DNA from: Halomonas sp. SSL-5
Lineage (GTDB): Bacteria; Pseudomonadota; Gammaproteobacteria; Pseudomonadales; Halomonadaceae
Length of the DNA: 64,000 nt
Direction: 5' to 3'
Assembly: GCF_030708455.1 (NCBI RefSeq)
Contig: NZ_JAUYWF010000011.1
Span: 115,433 to 179,432 of the forward strand
In this document: positions 16,167 through 24,088 of the stretch, piece by piece
Position numbering within the stretch: the stretch's first letter is position 1
How the letters are laid out: each line of letters begins with the position of its first letter
Position numbers and translations under genes: made by a program
Notes under the pieces: generated by a model
Told to the model about the DNA's origin: nothing
What the model saw: the letters and a program-made list of their open reading frames with translations, nothing else
The model's database searches: none

Positions 16167-17140
16167 GAATAGGGATGGCTGGCGATGGAAGGCGGCAACT
16201 CAGGACGCGCAACGTCTTCGGGATATAGCCGCCAGGCCATCTCGTCGAGGATCAAGCGGCGGGCGATGGGGCCACCGCCCTCTTTCCAGTGTGGGCCGAC
16301 CTCGTATACCCGGCCGTTCTTCACCGCCTCGAGATAGGGCCACACCGGGTTGTTGGCGAAGGCTCGCTCGCTGCCGGTGGCGAACAAGAAGATGACGTCT
16401 GGGTTGAGGGCCAGCAGACGTTCCAGGCTGATGGTGTAGCCGAAGGGGATAGTTTGCTCCGGCGTCGGAGACGGGCCGGCGGCGTTGGTGGCGTTCAAGT
16501 GTTCGAGCAGAGTGGCACTTAGGAAATGATCGTAGTAAGCGAAGGGTGCCTCGCCGGCACCGGCGAGCAGGATGGCGCTGACGCCCCCGGGGGCCTCGTC
16601 GAGCTTGGCAAGGCGAGCGTCGAAGGCCTGGTTCAGCGCCTCGCCTTCGGCGCGTTTGCCCAGTGCCGTGGCGATACCCGTCACCGCGCGGTGGCTGTCC
16701 GCAAGGCTGACCACATCGAAGGCGTAGAACGGGGCGATAGCCTCGAGCTGGCGGGCGTGGGGCTCGGTGTAGCGGTGAATACCGATGATTAGCTCAGGCT
16801 TGAGCTCGGTGAGCAGCTCCAGGTTGGTGCTGGCACGTTGGCCAAGACTTCGAGTGTGGGAGAGCGGGGCACCAAGATAACTAGGCAGTGGCTCACTGCC
16901 GAACGTCGAGGCACCGACGGGCGAGACGCCGAGTGCCACCAGGGTATCGGCGGCGAAGGTCGAAATGGCCGCCACCCGCTCGGCCTGCATGGCTTCGATC
17001 GGGGTGCCACGGTCGTCACGAAGTGGTTCGTCGGCGTTCGCTGGCTGGGCCAGGGCGCTGTGGTCCATGACCAACATAAGCCCCAACAGCAAGGCGAGCG
17101 CTGTGCCGGGAAACGAGCATTGCATGCGTTTTCTTTCCAT
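16163..17140 (-). CDS. periplasmic Fe(III)-chelate binding protein (FecB-like)
   Basis: 325 residues with a signal peptide (charged MERKRMQC, hydrophobic LALLLGLMLVMDHSALA). The body fits cluster-A/III metal-chelate binding proteins: AERVAAISTFAADTLVALG near the start, ELKPELIIG and LLALNPDVIFLF at the places where the two lobes contact the ligand, and NPVWPYLEAVKNGRVYEV before the end. First gene of the operon, behind the Fur-like box. A possible lipobox cysteine (C8) is too early, so it is probably soluble in the periplasm. Confidence 0.9.
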   Translation of the reverse strand: MERKRMQCSFPGTALALLLGLMLVMDHSALAQPANADEPLRDDRGTPIEAMQAERVAAISTFAADTLVALGVSPVGASTFGSEPLPSYLGAPLSHTRSLGQRASTNLELLTELKPELIIGIHRYTEPHARQLEAIAPFYAFDVVSLADSHRAVTGIATALGKRAEGEALNQAFDARLAKLDEAPGGVSAILLAGAGEAPFAYYDHFLSATLLEHLNATNAAGPSPTPEQTIPFGYTISLERLLALNPDVIFLFATGSERAFANNPVWPYLEAVKNGRVYEVGPHWKEGGGPIARRLILDEMAWRLYPEDVARPELPPSIASHPYS

Positions 17141-17179
17141 CAGGCATCGGCAAAGTTATAACGGTGGACTGTAAACGAA

Positions 17180-17211
17180 AAAATAATGGTTTGCATTAGT
17201 ATTGATAACAC
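17180..17211 (-). promoter_or_regulatory. Fur-like box and promoter region of the iron operon
   Basis: TAATGGTTTGCATTA (17184-17198) is a TAATG-N5-CATTA palindrome, next to ATTGATAA, in an AT-rich stretch 40-70 bases upstream of the binding-protein start. This matches the pattern of Fur sites before iron-uptake genes, so repression by Fur-Fe2+ is expected. Confidence 0.55.
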
Positions 17212-17814
17212 CCCGGCTCGCTTACCACGCGCCCGAATGTTCGTCTGTCCGGGCCATGGAGTGGTCGGGACGTAATTCCTTCAGCGTCTTCCGCCCGTCG
17301 TGAGGCTCGCGTCAGTTGTGGCCGGGGCCGCTGGGCTGAGGTCGAAGGAAGCGCGCAGTCACGCAGACGGCGAAACAGGATGCCGCGGTCTTCGCCCACC
17401 AGGAGGTTGATCACCCGCGCCCTCGTCAGTACCGGTGCTGGCCCAAGGAATCGCACAGAACAGGCAGCACGTAGAGTTGGCATCGATGCACTCGACGGTC
17501 ACTTGGCACAGGGGCAGACCTTCGGCAACAGCAACAGCAGTGAGCCGGATGGGCAGCCACACCTCACGAGCAGGTGTCATGAACCGCTGGGAACCCATGG
17601 GCTTATCCTGAGCCGCTCGACGGTGGCCAGATGGCAATGATGATCCGGTCCGCGCTTAGCTGACCTGTCAGGTGGTCCCAAGGATGGGGTCCGCTTCGTT
17701 TGATGGGATGCTATAAATTAAATATGGGTATAAAAAATTATTTTAAATAAACATTAAAGAATAAGAAGGCGCCGCGTTAGGATGGGCTGAATGATTCATC
17801 CTTGGAGAGATTCC
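17212..17814. other. non-coding stretch between the two uptake operons
   Basis: 17212-17690 is GC-rich and has short minus-strand frames (for example 17359-17637) without recognisable domains or ribosome binding sites; it may be a decayed gene. 17700-17775 is very AT-rich with TATAAA and TATAAAAAATTATTTTAA runs and presumably holds the promoter of the next operon; it would also suit an H-NS/MvaT-type silencer. Confidence 0.4.
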
Positions 17815-18834
17815 ATGCTACGCATCCCAAATCTGCTAGCTGCTCTGCTGATCGCCGCCGGTCCGGCCCAGGCCGAGGACACCACCCGCCTCGAGGTGGG
17901 CTACATGCCGATCCTCCCGGTCGCCCAGCTGTTCGTGATGGAGGGCGAGGGCTGGACGAAGGAGATCGGCCTCGAACTCGAGCTGACTCGCTTCTCCAGT
18001 GGTCCGGCCATGGTGCAGGCGCTGGCCTCCGGTGAGCTCGACGTCATGTACTTCGGCATTGGACCGGCCATGGTCGCCCGCGCCAATGGCGTGCCGATCA
18101 AGGTGCTGGCTGCGAGTATCCGCGAGCAGATCGGCCTGGTGGCTCGAGGCGAGCTGGCTGAGACGTTCGCCCAAGTCGACGACCCTTCCGAAGCCATCGC
18201 CCGCTTTACCGAAGAGCAGGGTCGCAAGCCGCAGATTGCCACTTTCCCCCGCGGCTCGGTGCCCGACACCGTGCTGCGCTACTGGCTGGTCGAACGACTG
18301 GGCGTGGGCGAGGAGGCCGTGGAGATCGTCGCTATGGGCGCCGACCGAGTCCAGCAGGCACTATTGGCCGGGGCGGTGGATGGCGCCTCGATCCTCGAGC
18401 CGATCCTCACCACCGTGCAGGAGCGCGACGACAGCGCTCGGGTCGTCGCTCGGGCCGACGAGATGCTGCCTGGCCAGCCTGGTGCAGTGCTGGCAGCCCG
18501 TGAGAGCGTGCTGGCGGAGCACCCCGAGGCGATGCGCGAACTGATGGCACTGCACTTGCGCGCCACCGAGGTACTGGTCGAGGAGCCCGAGCGAGCCGCA
18601 CCCCACGTCCGGGAGTTCGTCGGCAAGCGCCTGATCGAGCTCGATACCGTGGAGGCCGCCCTGCGCTCTCCGTCCTCCAACTACCTGGCCGACCCCCATG
18701 CCATCCTGGAGGCCACCCGCACCATGCACGACTTCCAGGCTGCCCAGGGCACGCTTAGAAAGCGCGTCGACCTGGACGCGCTTTTCGACACCGACCTCTA
18801 CGATGCGGTGGCCGAGGACCACACAGGCTCATGA
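17815..18834 (+). CDS. ABC transporter periplasmic substrate-binding protein (SsuA/TauA/NrtA-like)
   Basis: 339 residues from ATG 17815 (GGAGAG five bases upstream); the longer frame from 17791 would bury the signal peptide MLRIPNLLAALLIAAGPAQA. The family hallmarks are VGYMPILPVAQLFVMEGEGW at the start of the mature protein, LASGELDVMYFGIGPAM, and VDGASILEPIL in the second lobe. Members bind sulfonates, taurine, nitrate or related small anions; the ligand cannot be decided here. First gene of a four-gene + strand operon, with a stop overlapping the permease start (ATGA). Confidence 0.88.
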   Translation: MLRIPNLLAALLIAAGPAQAEDTTRLEVGYMPILPVAQLFVMEGEGWTKEIGLELELTRFSSGPAMVQALASGELDVMYFGIGPAMVARANGVPIKVLAASIREQIGLVARGELAETFAQVDDPSEAIARFTEEQGRKPQIATFPRGSVPDTVLRYWLVERLGVGEEAVEIVAMGADRVQQALLAGAVDGASILEPILTTVQERDDSARVVARADEMLPGQPGAVLAARESVLAEHPEAMRELMALHLRATEVLVEEPERAAPHVREFVGKRLIELDTVEAALRSPSSNYLADPHAILEATRTMHDFQAAQGTLRKRVDLDALFDTDLYDAVAEDHTGS

Positions 18835-19595
18835 CATCGGTCCAGGCACGGCATCGACGAAGTCTACTGGGCGCCCTAGGCCTGACCGCCTTCCTGCTGC
18901 TCTGGGAACTGGCTCTGCGCAGCGGCCTGTTGCCAGGCAGCCTGGTGCCGCTGCCCTCGACGATTCCCGGTGTACTGGCCGCAGAGGTTGCTGACGGCAT
19001 CTGGTTCGAGGTGGTGATGTCGAGCCTCACCCACTACAGCGTGGGCCTGCTGCTGGGCTCGCTGCTGGGCATCACCGTGGGCGTGTCGGCGGCCCTGCTA
19101 CCGGCCGTCGATGCCCTACATGCCTGGCTGGCCCGGCTATTGCGCCCGATTCCGCCGCTTGCCTGGATCCCCTTCGCGATCATCTGGTTCGGCATCAATC
19201 CCACAGCGGCGGCCTTCATCATCAGCATCGGCGTGTTCTGGATCAACTACTTCGCCAGCTACAGCGCGGTGAGCTCGGTGGATCCAGGTTATGACGAGGT
19301 TGCCCGTGCCTTCGGCCAGGGCGGCTTCCTGGCACGGCTGGCCAAGGTCAGCCTGCCGGCTGCCGCCCCAGGCATCCTCGGCGGGCTGCGCGCCGGCCTG
19401 GGCCAGGGCTGGATGACGGTGGTGGCCGCCGAGCTGTTCGGCATCCCGGGCATCGGCCAGCGCATGATGGAGGCGTCCAGCCTGCTCGCCACCGACATCG
19501 TGGTGGTCTACATGCTGACCATCGCCGGGCTCTATGCGGCCTTCGACTTCCTGTTCATGACCCTGCAGCGCCGACTGCTCAGGTGGCAGCCGTGA
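18831..19595 (+). CDS. ABC transporter permease (SsuC/TauC-like)
   Basis: 254 residues with six hydrophobic segments and the BPD_transp_1 coupling loop around YDEVARAFGQGGFLARLAKV (EAA-type motif). The early motif LRPIPPLAWIPFAIIWFG is characteristic of SsuC/TauC/NrtB. It overlaps the binding-protein gene by four bases and the ATPase start by four or more, so translation of the three is coupled. Confidence 0.92.
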   Translation: MTSVQARHRRSLLGALGLTAFLLLWELALRSGLLPGSLVPLPSTIPGVLAAEVADGIWFEVVMSSLTHYSVGLLLGSLLGITVGVSAALLPAVDALHAWLARLLRPIPPLAWIPFAIIWFGINPTAAAFIISIGVFWINYFASYSAVSSVDPGYDEVARAFGQGGFLARLAKVSLPAAAPGILGGLRAGLGQGWMTVVAAELFGIPGIGQRMMEASSLLATDIVVVYMLTIAGLYAAFDFLFMTLQRRLLRWQP

Positions 19596-20362
19596 CCGCC
19601 TCCCAGACGACCCTGCCCCCGGTGCTTCGCGCACGCGGCATCCGCCTGGGCTTCAGTGGCACGCCGGTGCTCGCCGGCGTCGACCTCGACCTCCACCCCC
19701 GGGAGTTCGTCGCCGTGGTGGGCGCCTCGGGGGTCGGCAAGTCGACCCTGCTGCGCGCCCTGGCCGGGCTGCTCGCTCCCCAGGAGGGCACGGTCGAGAT
19801 TCCCGAGGGCGGAGCTCGCGACACTCGGGCCTGGTCCATGGTCTTCCAGGCACCACGGCTCTTCCCATGGCGTCGTGTACGCGCCAATGTAGAACTGGGG
19901 CTGGAGGGGCTCGCCCTCTCACGGGCCGAGCGGCGACAACGGGCCCTGGAGCCCCTGGCGCTGGTGGGGCTTGAGGACTATGCCGAGCGCTGGCCGCATA
20001 CCCTGTCTGGAGGCCAGCAGCAGCGAGTAGGTATCGCCAGGGCCCTGGCTGTGCGCCCGAGGGTGCTGTTCATGGACGAGCCCTTCTCGGCCCTAGACGC
20101 AATCACCCGGCGCCGCCTCCAACAGGAGCTGGTCGACCTGCGCCGCCGTACCGAGGCCGCCATCGTCTTCGTCACCCACGACATCGAGGAGGCCGTGCTG
20201 CTCGCCGACCGGGTGATAGTGCTGGGCGGCCAAGCACCGGATCGGCCGGCAGGGGTGGTGGAGACCCTCAATATCCCGCTGCCGTTGGACGACCGCCGCG
20301 ACCACCCGGATTTTGCCGACTGCCTGCAGGCCGTCGAGCGCCATATCGGGGCCGCCCACTGA
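19592..20362 (+). CDS. ABC transporter ATPase (SsuB/TauB-like)
   Basis: 256 residues from GTG 19592, which overlaps the permease stop as GTGA; GTG 19583 would add three residues. Walker A GASGVGKST, Q-loop VFQAPRLFPWRRV, signature LSGGQQQRVGIA, Walker B RVLFMDEPFSALD and H-loop VTHDIEEA are all present. The Q-loop string LFPWR is typical of the nitrate/sulfonate/taurine class. Confidence 0.93.
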   Translation: MTASQTTLPPVLRARGIRLGFSGTPVLAGVDLDLHPREFVAVVGASGVGKSTLLRALAGLLAPQEGTVEIPEGGARDTRAWSMVFQAPRLFPWRRVRANVELGLEGLALSRAERRQRALEPLALVGLEDYAERWPHTLSGGQQQRVGIARALAVRPRVLFMDEPFSALDAITRRRLQQELVDLRRRTEAAIVFVTHDIEEAVLLADRVIVLGGQAPDRPAGVVETLNIPLPLDDRRDHPDFADCLQAVERHIGAAH

Positions 20363-20399
20363 CGTCCGTCCCCCCCACTCCCGAGAACCAGGAGGCCCC

Positions 20400-20699
20400 A
20401 TGGCCGCGCTTCGCGTCCTGCTGCATGCCCCCACCGCCGACGCCCTCGTCCGGGCACGGCGCAACTTCCGCAACCTGAGCAAGGCCCGCCCCGATGCCGA
20501 GGTGCTGATAGTGGCCAATGCGGGGGCGGTGGCCGCAGCCTTGGCGAATCCAGACGAAACTGACCCCCATCTGCGACTGTGCCACAACTCCCTAGTCGCG
20601 CAGGGCCTCGATAACACAACCGGCCTCGCGGAGGTAGCGGCAGCAGTAGTCACCCTCGCGGAGCTTCAAGCTGCCGGATGGTGCTACATTCGCGCTTGA
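20400..20699 (+). CDS. DsrE/DsrF-like small protein
   Basis: 99 residues from ATG 20400 with AGGAGG just upstream; the longer frame from 20313 is an overlap with the ATPase gene. It begins with a beta strand (LRVLLHAPT), has an ARRNFRNLSKARPDAEVLIVANAGAV segment and a CHNSL turn, as in DsrE-like proteins, whose members include sulfur-relay and peroxiredoxin-like subunits. The cysteine in LRLCHNSL is at the position often used for persulfide carriage. Location 37 bases after the ATPase suggests co-transcription and a link of the transporter to sulfur compounds. Confidence 0.75.
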   Translation: MAALRVLLHAPTADALVRARRNFRNLSKARPDAEVLIVANAGAVAAALANPDETDPHLRLCHNSLVAQGLDNTTGLAEVAAAVVTLAELQAAGWCYIRA

Positions 20700-20847
20700 C
20701 GTGGGTGGAATGCAGCATTAACGGATATTAGGACAAAAGTTGGCGAGTCGATTGATGAGTAGATGTTAAGAAATGAGAATTTCTATCGGTGGAATGTAGG
20801 TGGCCAAGTAAGCTAAGCGATTTCCGCTCCAGAGAATCGCCGACTTC

Positions 20848-20872
20848 AAAGTCCGCTTATGGCCGTTTGGAG
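20848..20872 (+). repeat. GCTTCTGGCCG repeat, diverged copy
   Basis: AAGTCCGCTTATGGCCGTTTG, preceded by a GCGATT/AATCGC hairpin. It marks the return to AT-rich, cassette-like sequence after the GC-rich transporter operons. Confidence 0.55.
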
Positions 20873-20940
20873 CATATTTTTCAGATGATGTTATGAGATT
20901 AGGAAGGTTATTTAAATTATTTTTTATAAAGGAGGTGGCC

Positions 20941-21486
20941 ATGAGTGAGCTGAAAGTTATCATAGAAGAAATTTACGATCAGGCAAAAATAGGGCGCTGG
21001 CAGAAAGTTTTATCCGAATGGAAGGACTTTCCGGTTATCGCGAAACGATGTAGCCGCTACGAAAAGGAAACATCTGGATGGTCTTTTTTACATCAAGCAG
21101 CTTATTTTGGAAATGTCCAGGCTTGTAGAGAATTAATTCGACTTGGTGCTTCAGCTAACAAGCCATCTCGTGACGGGAAAACTGCTGTAGATGTGGCTGT
21201 GGAAAAGGGTTTTGTCGAATTGGCTGCTCTCTTGAAGAGATCATTACACGATGAGGGGTCGCTGTGGGCTAGTTCCACTGATTCCGACTTGGGACCAAGC
21301 AGTGACCGATGGGAGGAAGCCATAGAGCATTGTGCAAGGGAAGCAATGCTTGTGGCTTATGCTGGAGGGGTGGTAAAGATTACACTTGGTGCACGATATT
21401 TTTCAGATTCGTTTGGTCGCGTGTTAATTGGTTGGCATGGTACTTATGATCCGCCTTGCGGAATGGACGGATATTCGATGTTATAA
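20941..21486 (+). CDS. ankyrin-repeat protein
   Basis: 181 residues from ATG 20941, which has a near-perfect AAAGGAGGT site; the frame from 20893 is not needed. Two ankyrin repeats lie at about residues 40-100 (GWSFLHQAAYFGNVQACREL then GASANKPSRDGKTAVDVA). The C-terminal ~70 residues have no known domain. Probably a soluble protein-binding module; partner unknown. AT-rich, alone between hairpin repeats. Confidence 0.85.
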   Translation: MSELKVIIEEIYDQAKIGRWQKVLSEWKDFPVIAKRCSRYEKETSGWSFLHQAAYFGNVQACRELIRLGASANKPSRDGKTAVDVAVEKGFVELAALLKRSLHDEGSLWASSTDSDLGPSSDRWEEAIEHCAREAMLVAYAGGVVKITLGARYFSDSFGRVLIGWHGTYDPPCGMDGYSML

Positions 21487-21586
21487 TGTTTTTCACTGAA
21501 GCCGTCCCAGCAGGGTGCTGCATAGGGCCACAATCCCGCTAATGTTCATTGCCGTCTATGGCTTAGTGACATATGCGAGTCAGCTG

Positions 21587-21611
21587 AAAGTCTGCTCTTG
21601 GCCGGATGCCG
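21587..21611 (+). repeat. GCTTCTGGCCG repeat
   Basis: AAGTCTGCTCTTGGCCGGATG followed by GAATTTTAGGCTAAGCTGAT. The right-hand part repeats the sequence after the 4340 copy 17 kb away. It lies 101 bases after the ankyrin gene. Confidence 0.65.
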
Positions 21612-21740
21612 AATTTTAGGCTAAGCTGATGGAGCTGAATTGGCAGCTAGCTAGCCGAAGCAGATATGCATGTCGGCAATAGCCGCATGAGCGTTTATCC
21701 GAGTTGAAAAAGTGGTGACAGTTTGGAAGAAGGAAGATAG

Positions 21741-22478
21741 ATGGCGTACGAGCCAACAATCAGAAAAAACCCTAGGCAGTTAACCATTGATCAGCATTAC
21801 CATACGGCACATGCTATTTCAATGTTTTACGATTCGGACGATAAGGTGGAAGTAATGGATTTATCTTCCGGTCAAATAGTTAGAAGGCATAAACGAGCAA
21901 AGATATTTTGTACTAAACGCACATGGGACCAACGTGCAGAAAAGGGATACATGACTCCTATTGAAGATAGGTTTCATGAAGAGATTGATAATATCAAGAA
22001 CTTTTCAGAAAGAGATCATGAGGCTATTTCTAAATATTGCCTTCTCTGGCGGTTAAGGCATGAATTCCACTTAAGTAGCCATACAGATGTAGTTCTAAAT
22101 GGCATATCCGATTCAGGCCTAACAAAAGATCAGGAGGAAATCCTTGAAAACAAAAATTGTAGTTTTGTTCGGGAAGGCGGAGTGGTAGCATCCCGCTTTT
22201 CGTCTGGGCTTGAAATTCAAACTTTACTTGATCAATATTGGGATGCTTGTAGCCAATTTAAATGGGGGTTGATTGAGGCTCAAGATGGTGAGTTTTTGGT
22301 TGCAGATGGTTATGGAGATTTTGCATTTATTCCCATTTCTCCAAAACGGGCCTTCTGGGCTGGTGAAAGCGACCAAAGAATTAATAGAAGACAATTGGCT
22401 GAAGTAAATAAAGAGTCTATATCTCGAGCAAAAAAATACTACTTTGCGCGAAAAATTAGTGAGTGTCCAGTTGCCTAA
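21741..22478 (+). CDS. orphan protein of unknown function
   Basis: 245 residues, ATG with AGGAAG upstream. Soluble, charged, rich in aromatic residues; no signal peptide. The N-terminal part has IDQHYHTAHAISMFYDSDDK and a basic patch RRHKRAKIFCTKRTWDQRAE. The opening DQHYHTA somewhat recalls DUF4238-type proteins, but the match is too weak to assign. AT-rich and followed after 17 bases by a hairpin repeat. Confidence 0.7.
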   Translation: MAYEPTIRKNPRQLTIDQHYHTAHAISMFYDSDDKVEVMDLSSGQIVRRHKRAKIFCTKRTWDQRAEKGYMTPIEDRFHEEIDNIKNFSERDHEAISKYCLLWRLRHEFHLSSHTDVVLNGISDSGLTKDQEEILENKNCSFVREGGVVASRFSSGLEIQTLLDQYWDACSQFKWGLIEAQDGEFLVADGYGDFAFIPISPKRAFWAGESDQRINRRQLAEVNKESISRAKKYYFARKISECPVA

Positions 22479-22494
22479 TATCCGGTTTAGCTGA

Positions 22495-22520
22495 ATGTCA
22501 GCTTCTGAGCGAAAGCTGAC
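22495..22520 (+). repeat. GCTTCTGGCCG repeat
   Basis: ATGTCAGCTTCTGAGCGAAAG, stem CAGCTT/AAGCTG. Last member of the family in the window. A CACCTG/CAGGTG inverted repeat follows at 22528-22550, in the 3' region of the MvaT gene. Confidence 0.6.
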
Positions 22521-22556
22521 CTGTCCACCTGTTTTGGGTGAGCAGGTGAGTACTCT

Positions 22557-22931
22557 TTAGTCTTCAGTTCGTACTACCCAACTTTCTACGGTATCGGCAC
22601 CGTATTCTTCTTTCCAGGCCTTCAGCGTCTTCTGGTTACCGCCGCGGGTCTCGACGACTTCGCCTGTGTTCGGGTTCTTGTAGATCTTCAGCTTGCGTTT
22701 GGCGCGGCCGGTGCTCTTGGTGCTGCTGGATCCCTTGTTAGAAATCGATGTCGGATCGAGTAGCTTGATGACGTCGGCGGCTGACTTGTCGAACTCCCGC
22801 ATTAGGTCTTCGAGGTGGCTCTTGAAATCCAGCTCGGTTTTCAGGCGATCGTCGTTCTTTAGCCTATCCAGTTCTTCCTGGAGCTGCCTAAGCTGCTGTT
22901 CCTTCTGCATGTAGGTAGTGAGAATTGACAT
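22557..22931 (-). CDS. MvaT/MvaU-family H-NS-like xenogeneic silencer
   Basis: 124 residues from ATG 22931 (AGGAGCT seven bases upstream; the GTG/ATG frame from 22943 is not needed). The N-terminal half is a coiled coil for oligomerisation (KEQQLRQLQEELDRLKNDD). The C-terminal domain ends with VVETRGGNQKTLKAWKEEYG, the RGGN AT-pincer motif of MvaT that inserts in the minor groove of AT-rich DNA. It would silence horizontally acquired AT-rich genes. Here it sits inside such DNA, so it may be either a resident silencer or one carried by the accessory region. Confidence 0.9.
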   Translation of the reverse strand: MSILTTYMQKEQQLRQLQEELDRLKNDDRLKTELDFKSHLEDLMREFDKSAADVIKLLDPTSISNKGSSSTKSTGRAKRKLKIYKNPNTGEVVETRGGNQKTLKAWKEEYGADTVESWVVRTED

Positions 22932-23172
22932 GGAGCTCCTCATGAAAGTGAATGATGATTACGATTATGGTGTCAAATCCTAAGATTATCAATCTATATG
23001 TTCACAATGGCAAGATGCCTTCATAATCGCCTTCAAGCAATGGTCTGTACTCGGCCTCATGAGATAGATCACCGGAATGGGCGGAAACCTGTCCACATTC
23101 ATTGGTGGTGGCATGGGCAATGTTAACTGGCTCGTATAATAGTGACACCATACCAGTGATGGCTGAACAATA

Positions 23173-23400
23173 TTACTTAAAGATATCTTGGAATTCGGGA
23201 AGCAGCGTGGCGGGATCGCAGGCGAGCACCCTGGCGATTAGGTAGAGCTTCTCCACAGTGATGTTGACTTCACCCCTCTCAATGCGACCCACATAGCTTC
23301 GGTCAATACCGCTCAACAGGGCTAGGTTATCCTGAGATAGCCCGCGAGCCTTCCTCCGGTGCCGAATCCGTTCCCCTACCGCTTTCGCCAGCTGGTCCAT
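23173..23400 (-). CDS. XRE-family transcriptional regulator
   Basis: 75 residues from ATG 23400 with TGAGG six bases upstream; ATG 23451 would add 17 residues. It is essentially a single HTH_3 domain: GERIRHRRKARGLSQDNLAL, then SGIDRSYVGRIERGEVNI, as in the short C.EcoRV/C.BclI-type controller proteins. It is divergent from the wHTH/helicase pair, with a perfect palindrome between them, so it most likely regulates itself and that pair, much as controller proteins regulate restriction systems. Confidence 0.88.
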   Translation of the reverse strand: MDQLAKAVGERIRHRRKARGLSQDNLALLSGIDRSYVGRIERGEVNITVEKLYLIARVLACDPATLLPEFQDIFK

Positions 23401-23439
23401 GGACGCCTCAAAATCTCTTGAGGCGGCACTATCATGCGT

Positions 23440-23475
23440 TTGCGGACCCACAAGCCACGGATTATAATCCGCATT
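23440..23475 (+). promoter_or_regulatory. palindromic operator overlapping a -10 box
   Basis: CGGATTATAATCCG (23458-23471) is a perfect 14-bp palindrome that contains TATAAT (23463-23468) on both strands. TTGCGG at 23440-23445, 17 bases upstream, makes a rightward sigma70-type promoter for the wHTH/helicase genes. A dimeric XRE protein bound to the palindrome would cover the -10 box. Confidence 0.7.
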
Positions 23476-23500
23476 TCATTCCTTCTTCCTCGGATCTCCC

Positions 23501-24088
23501 ATGAAGCCCACTTCGTTCACCCTCGACAAGCGGCTATATGAGCTGCTGCAGGACGAGGGGCTCACGCAATTCACTACCGCAACCCTGCGGGATGCCTATG
23601 CCTCCCGACTAGGGGACAGCCCCTATAAGCTCGGTGAGGTTCGCCGCTATGTGTACGAGCAGATTCGCCGCATGCTGCGGGCAGGCTGGCTCGTACTCGA
23701 CGATGAGCGCCGTAAGCGGGGGCAGGTCTATCATCTGCGTCCCATGCCGGAACACTTGCAGCTGATGCTGGTTGACAAAGGATTTGAGAAGAGCTTGAAG
23801 CCCCAATACAAGGCAAAGCGGGCGTCGCCGGAACCCGCGATGAGCCTTGCTGCTTCCGGAACCGATGCTGAGGTGTACCAGCGCTTGGAGGCGACCCTCA
23901 AGGAAGTCCGTCTGGACTTCCTGACATCGATGGGGGAAACAGAGCGATACAAGCAACTACTCGATGAGATGCCTCACCTCCGCAGCCACGTGGAACACGA
24001 GTATCAAGAGGCCAAGGATCGCAGCTCGCGCCTTTTGGGCCACCTCCGAGCGGTAGAGAAGACGCTCACTGCGTTGCCCTCGCAATGA
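23501..24088 (+). CDS. winged-helix-like protein of unknown function, partner of the SF2 helicase
   Basis: 195 residues. Residues ~1-85 look like a winged-helix domain (TTATLRDAYASRLGDSPYKL, then YEQIRRMLRAGWLVLDDERR and a beta-wing RGQVYHLRP). The C-terminal part (about 120-195) is predicted helical or coiled coil. Its stop overlaps the helicase start by ATGA, so the two are translationally coupled and probably interact. No named family was recognised. Confidence 0.75.
   Translation: MKPTSFTLDKRLYELLQDEGLTQFTTATLRDAYASRLGDSPYKLGEVRRYVYEQIRRMLRAGWLVLDDERRKRGQVYHLRPMPEHLQLMLVDKGFEKSLKPQYKAKRASPEPAMSLAASGTDAEVYQRLEATLKEVRLDFLTSMGETERYKQLLDEMPHLRSHVEHEYQEAKDRSSRLLGHLRAVEKTLTALPSQ

Noticed and set aside
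17359..17637. 92-codon minus-strand frame upstream of the iron operon
   Set aside because: No ribosome binding site or recognisable domain; a CC pair recalled FhuF-type reductases but the surrounding residues do not fit. Possibly a decayed gene.
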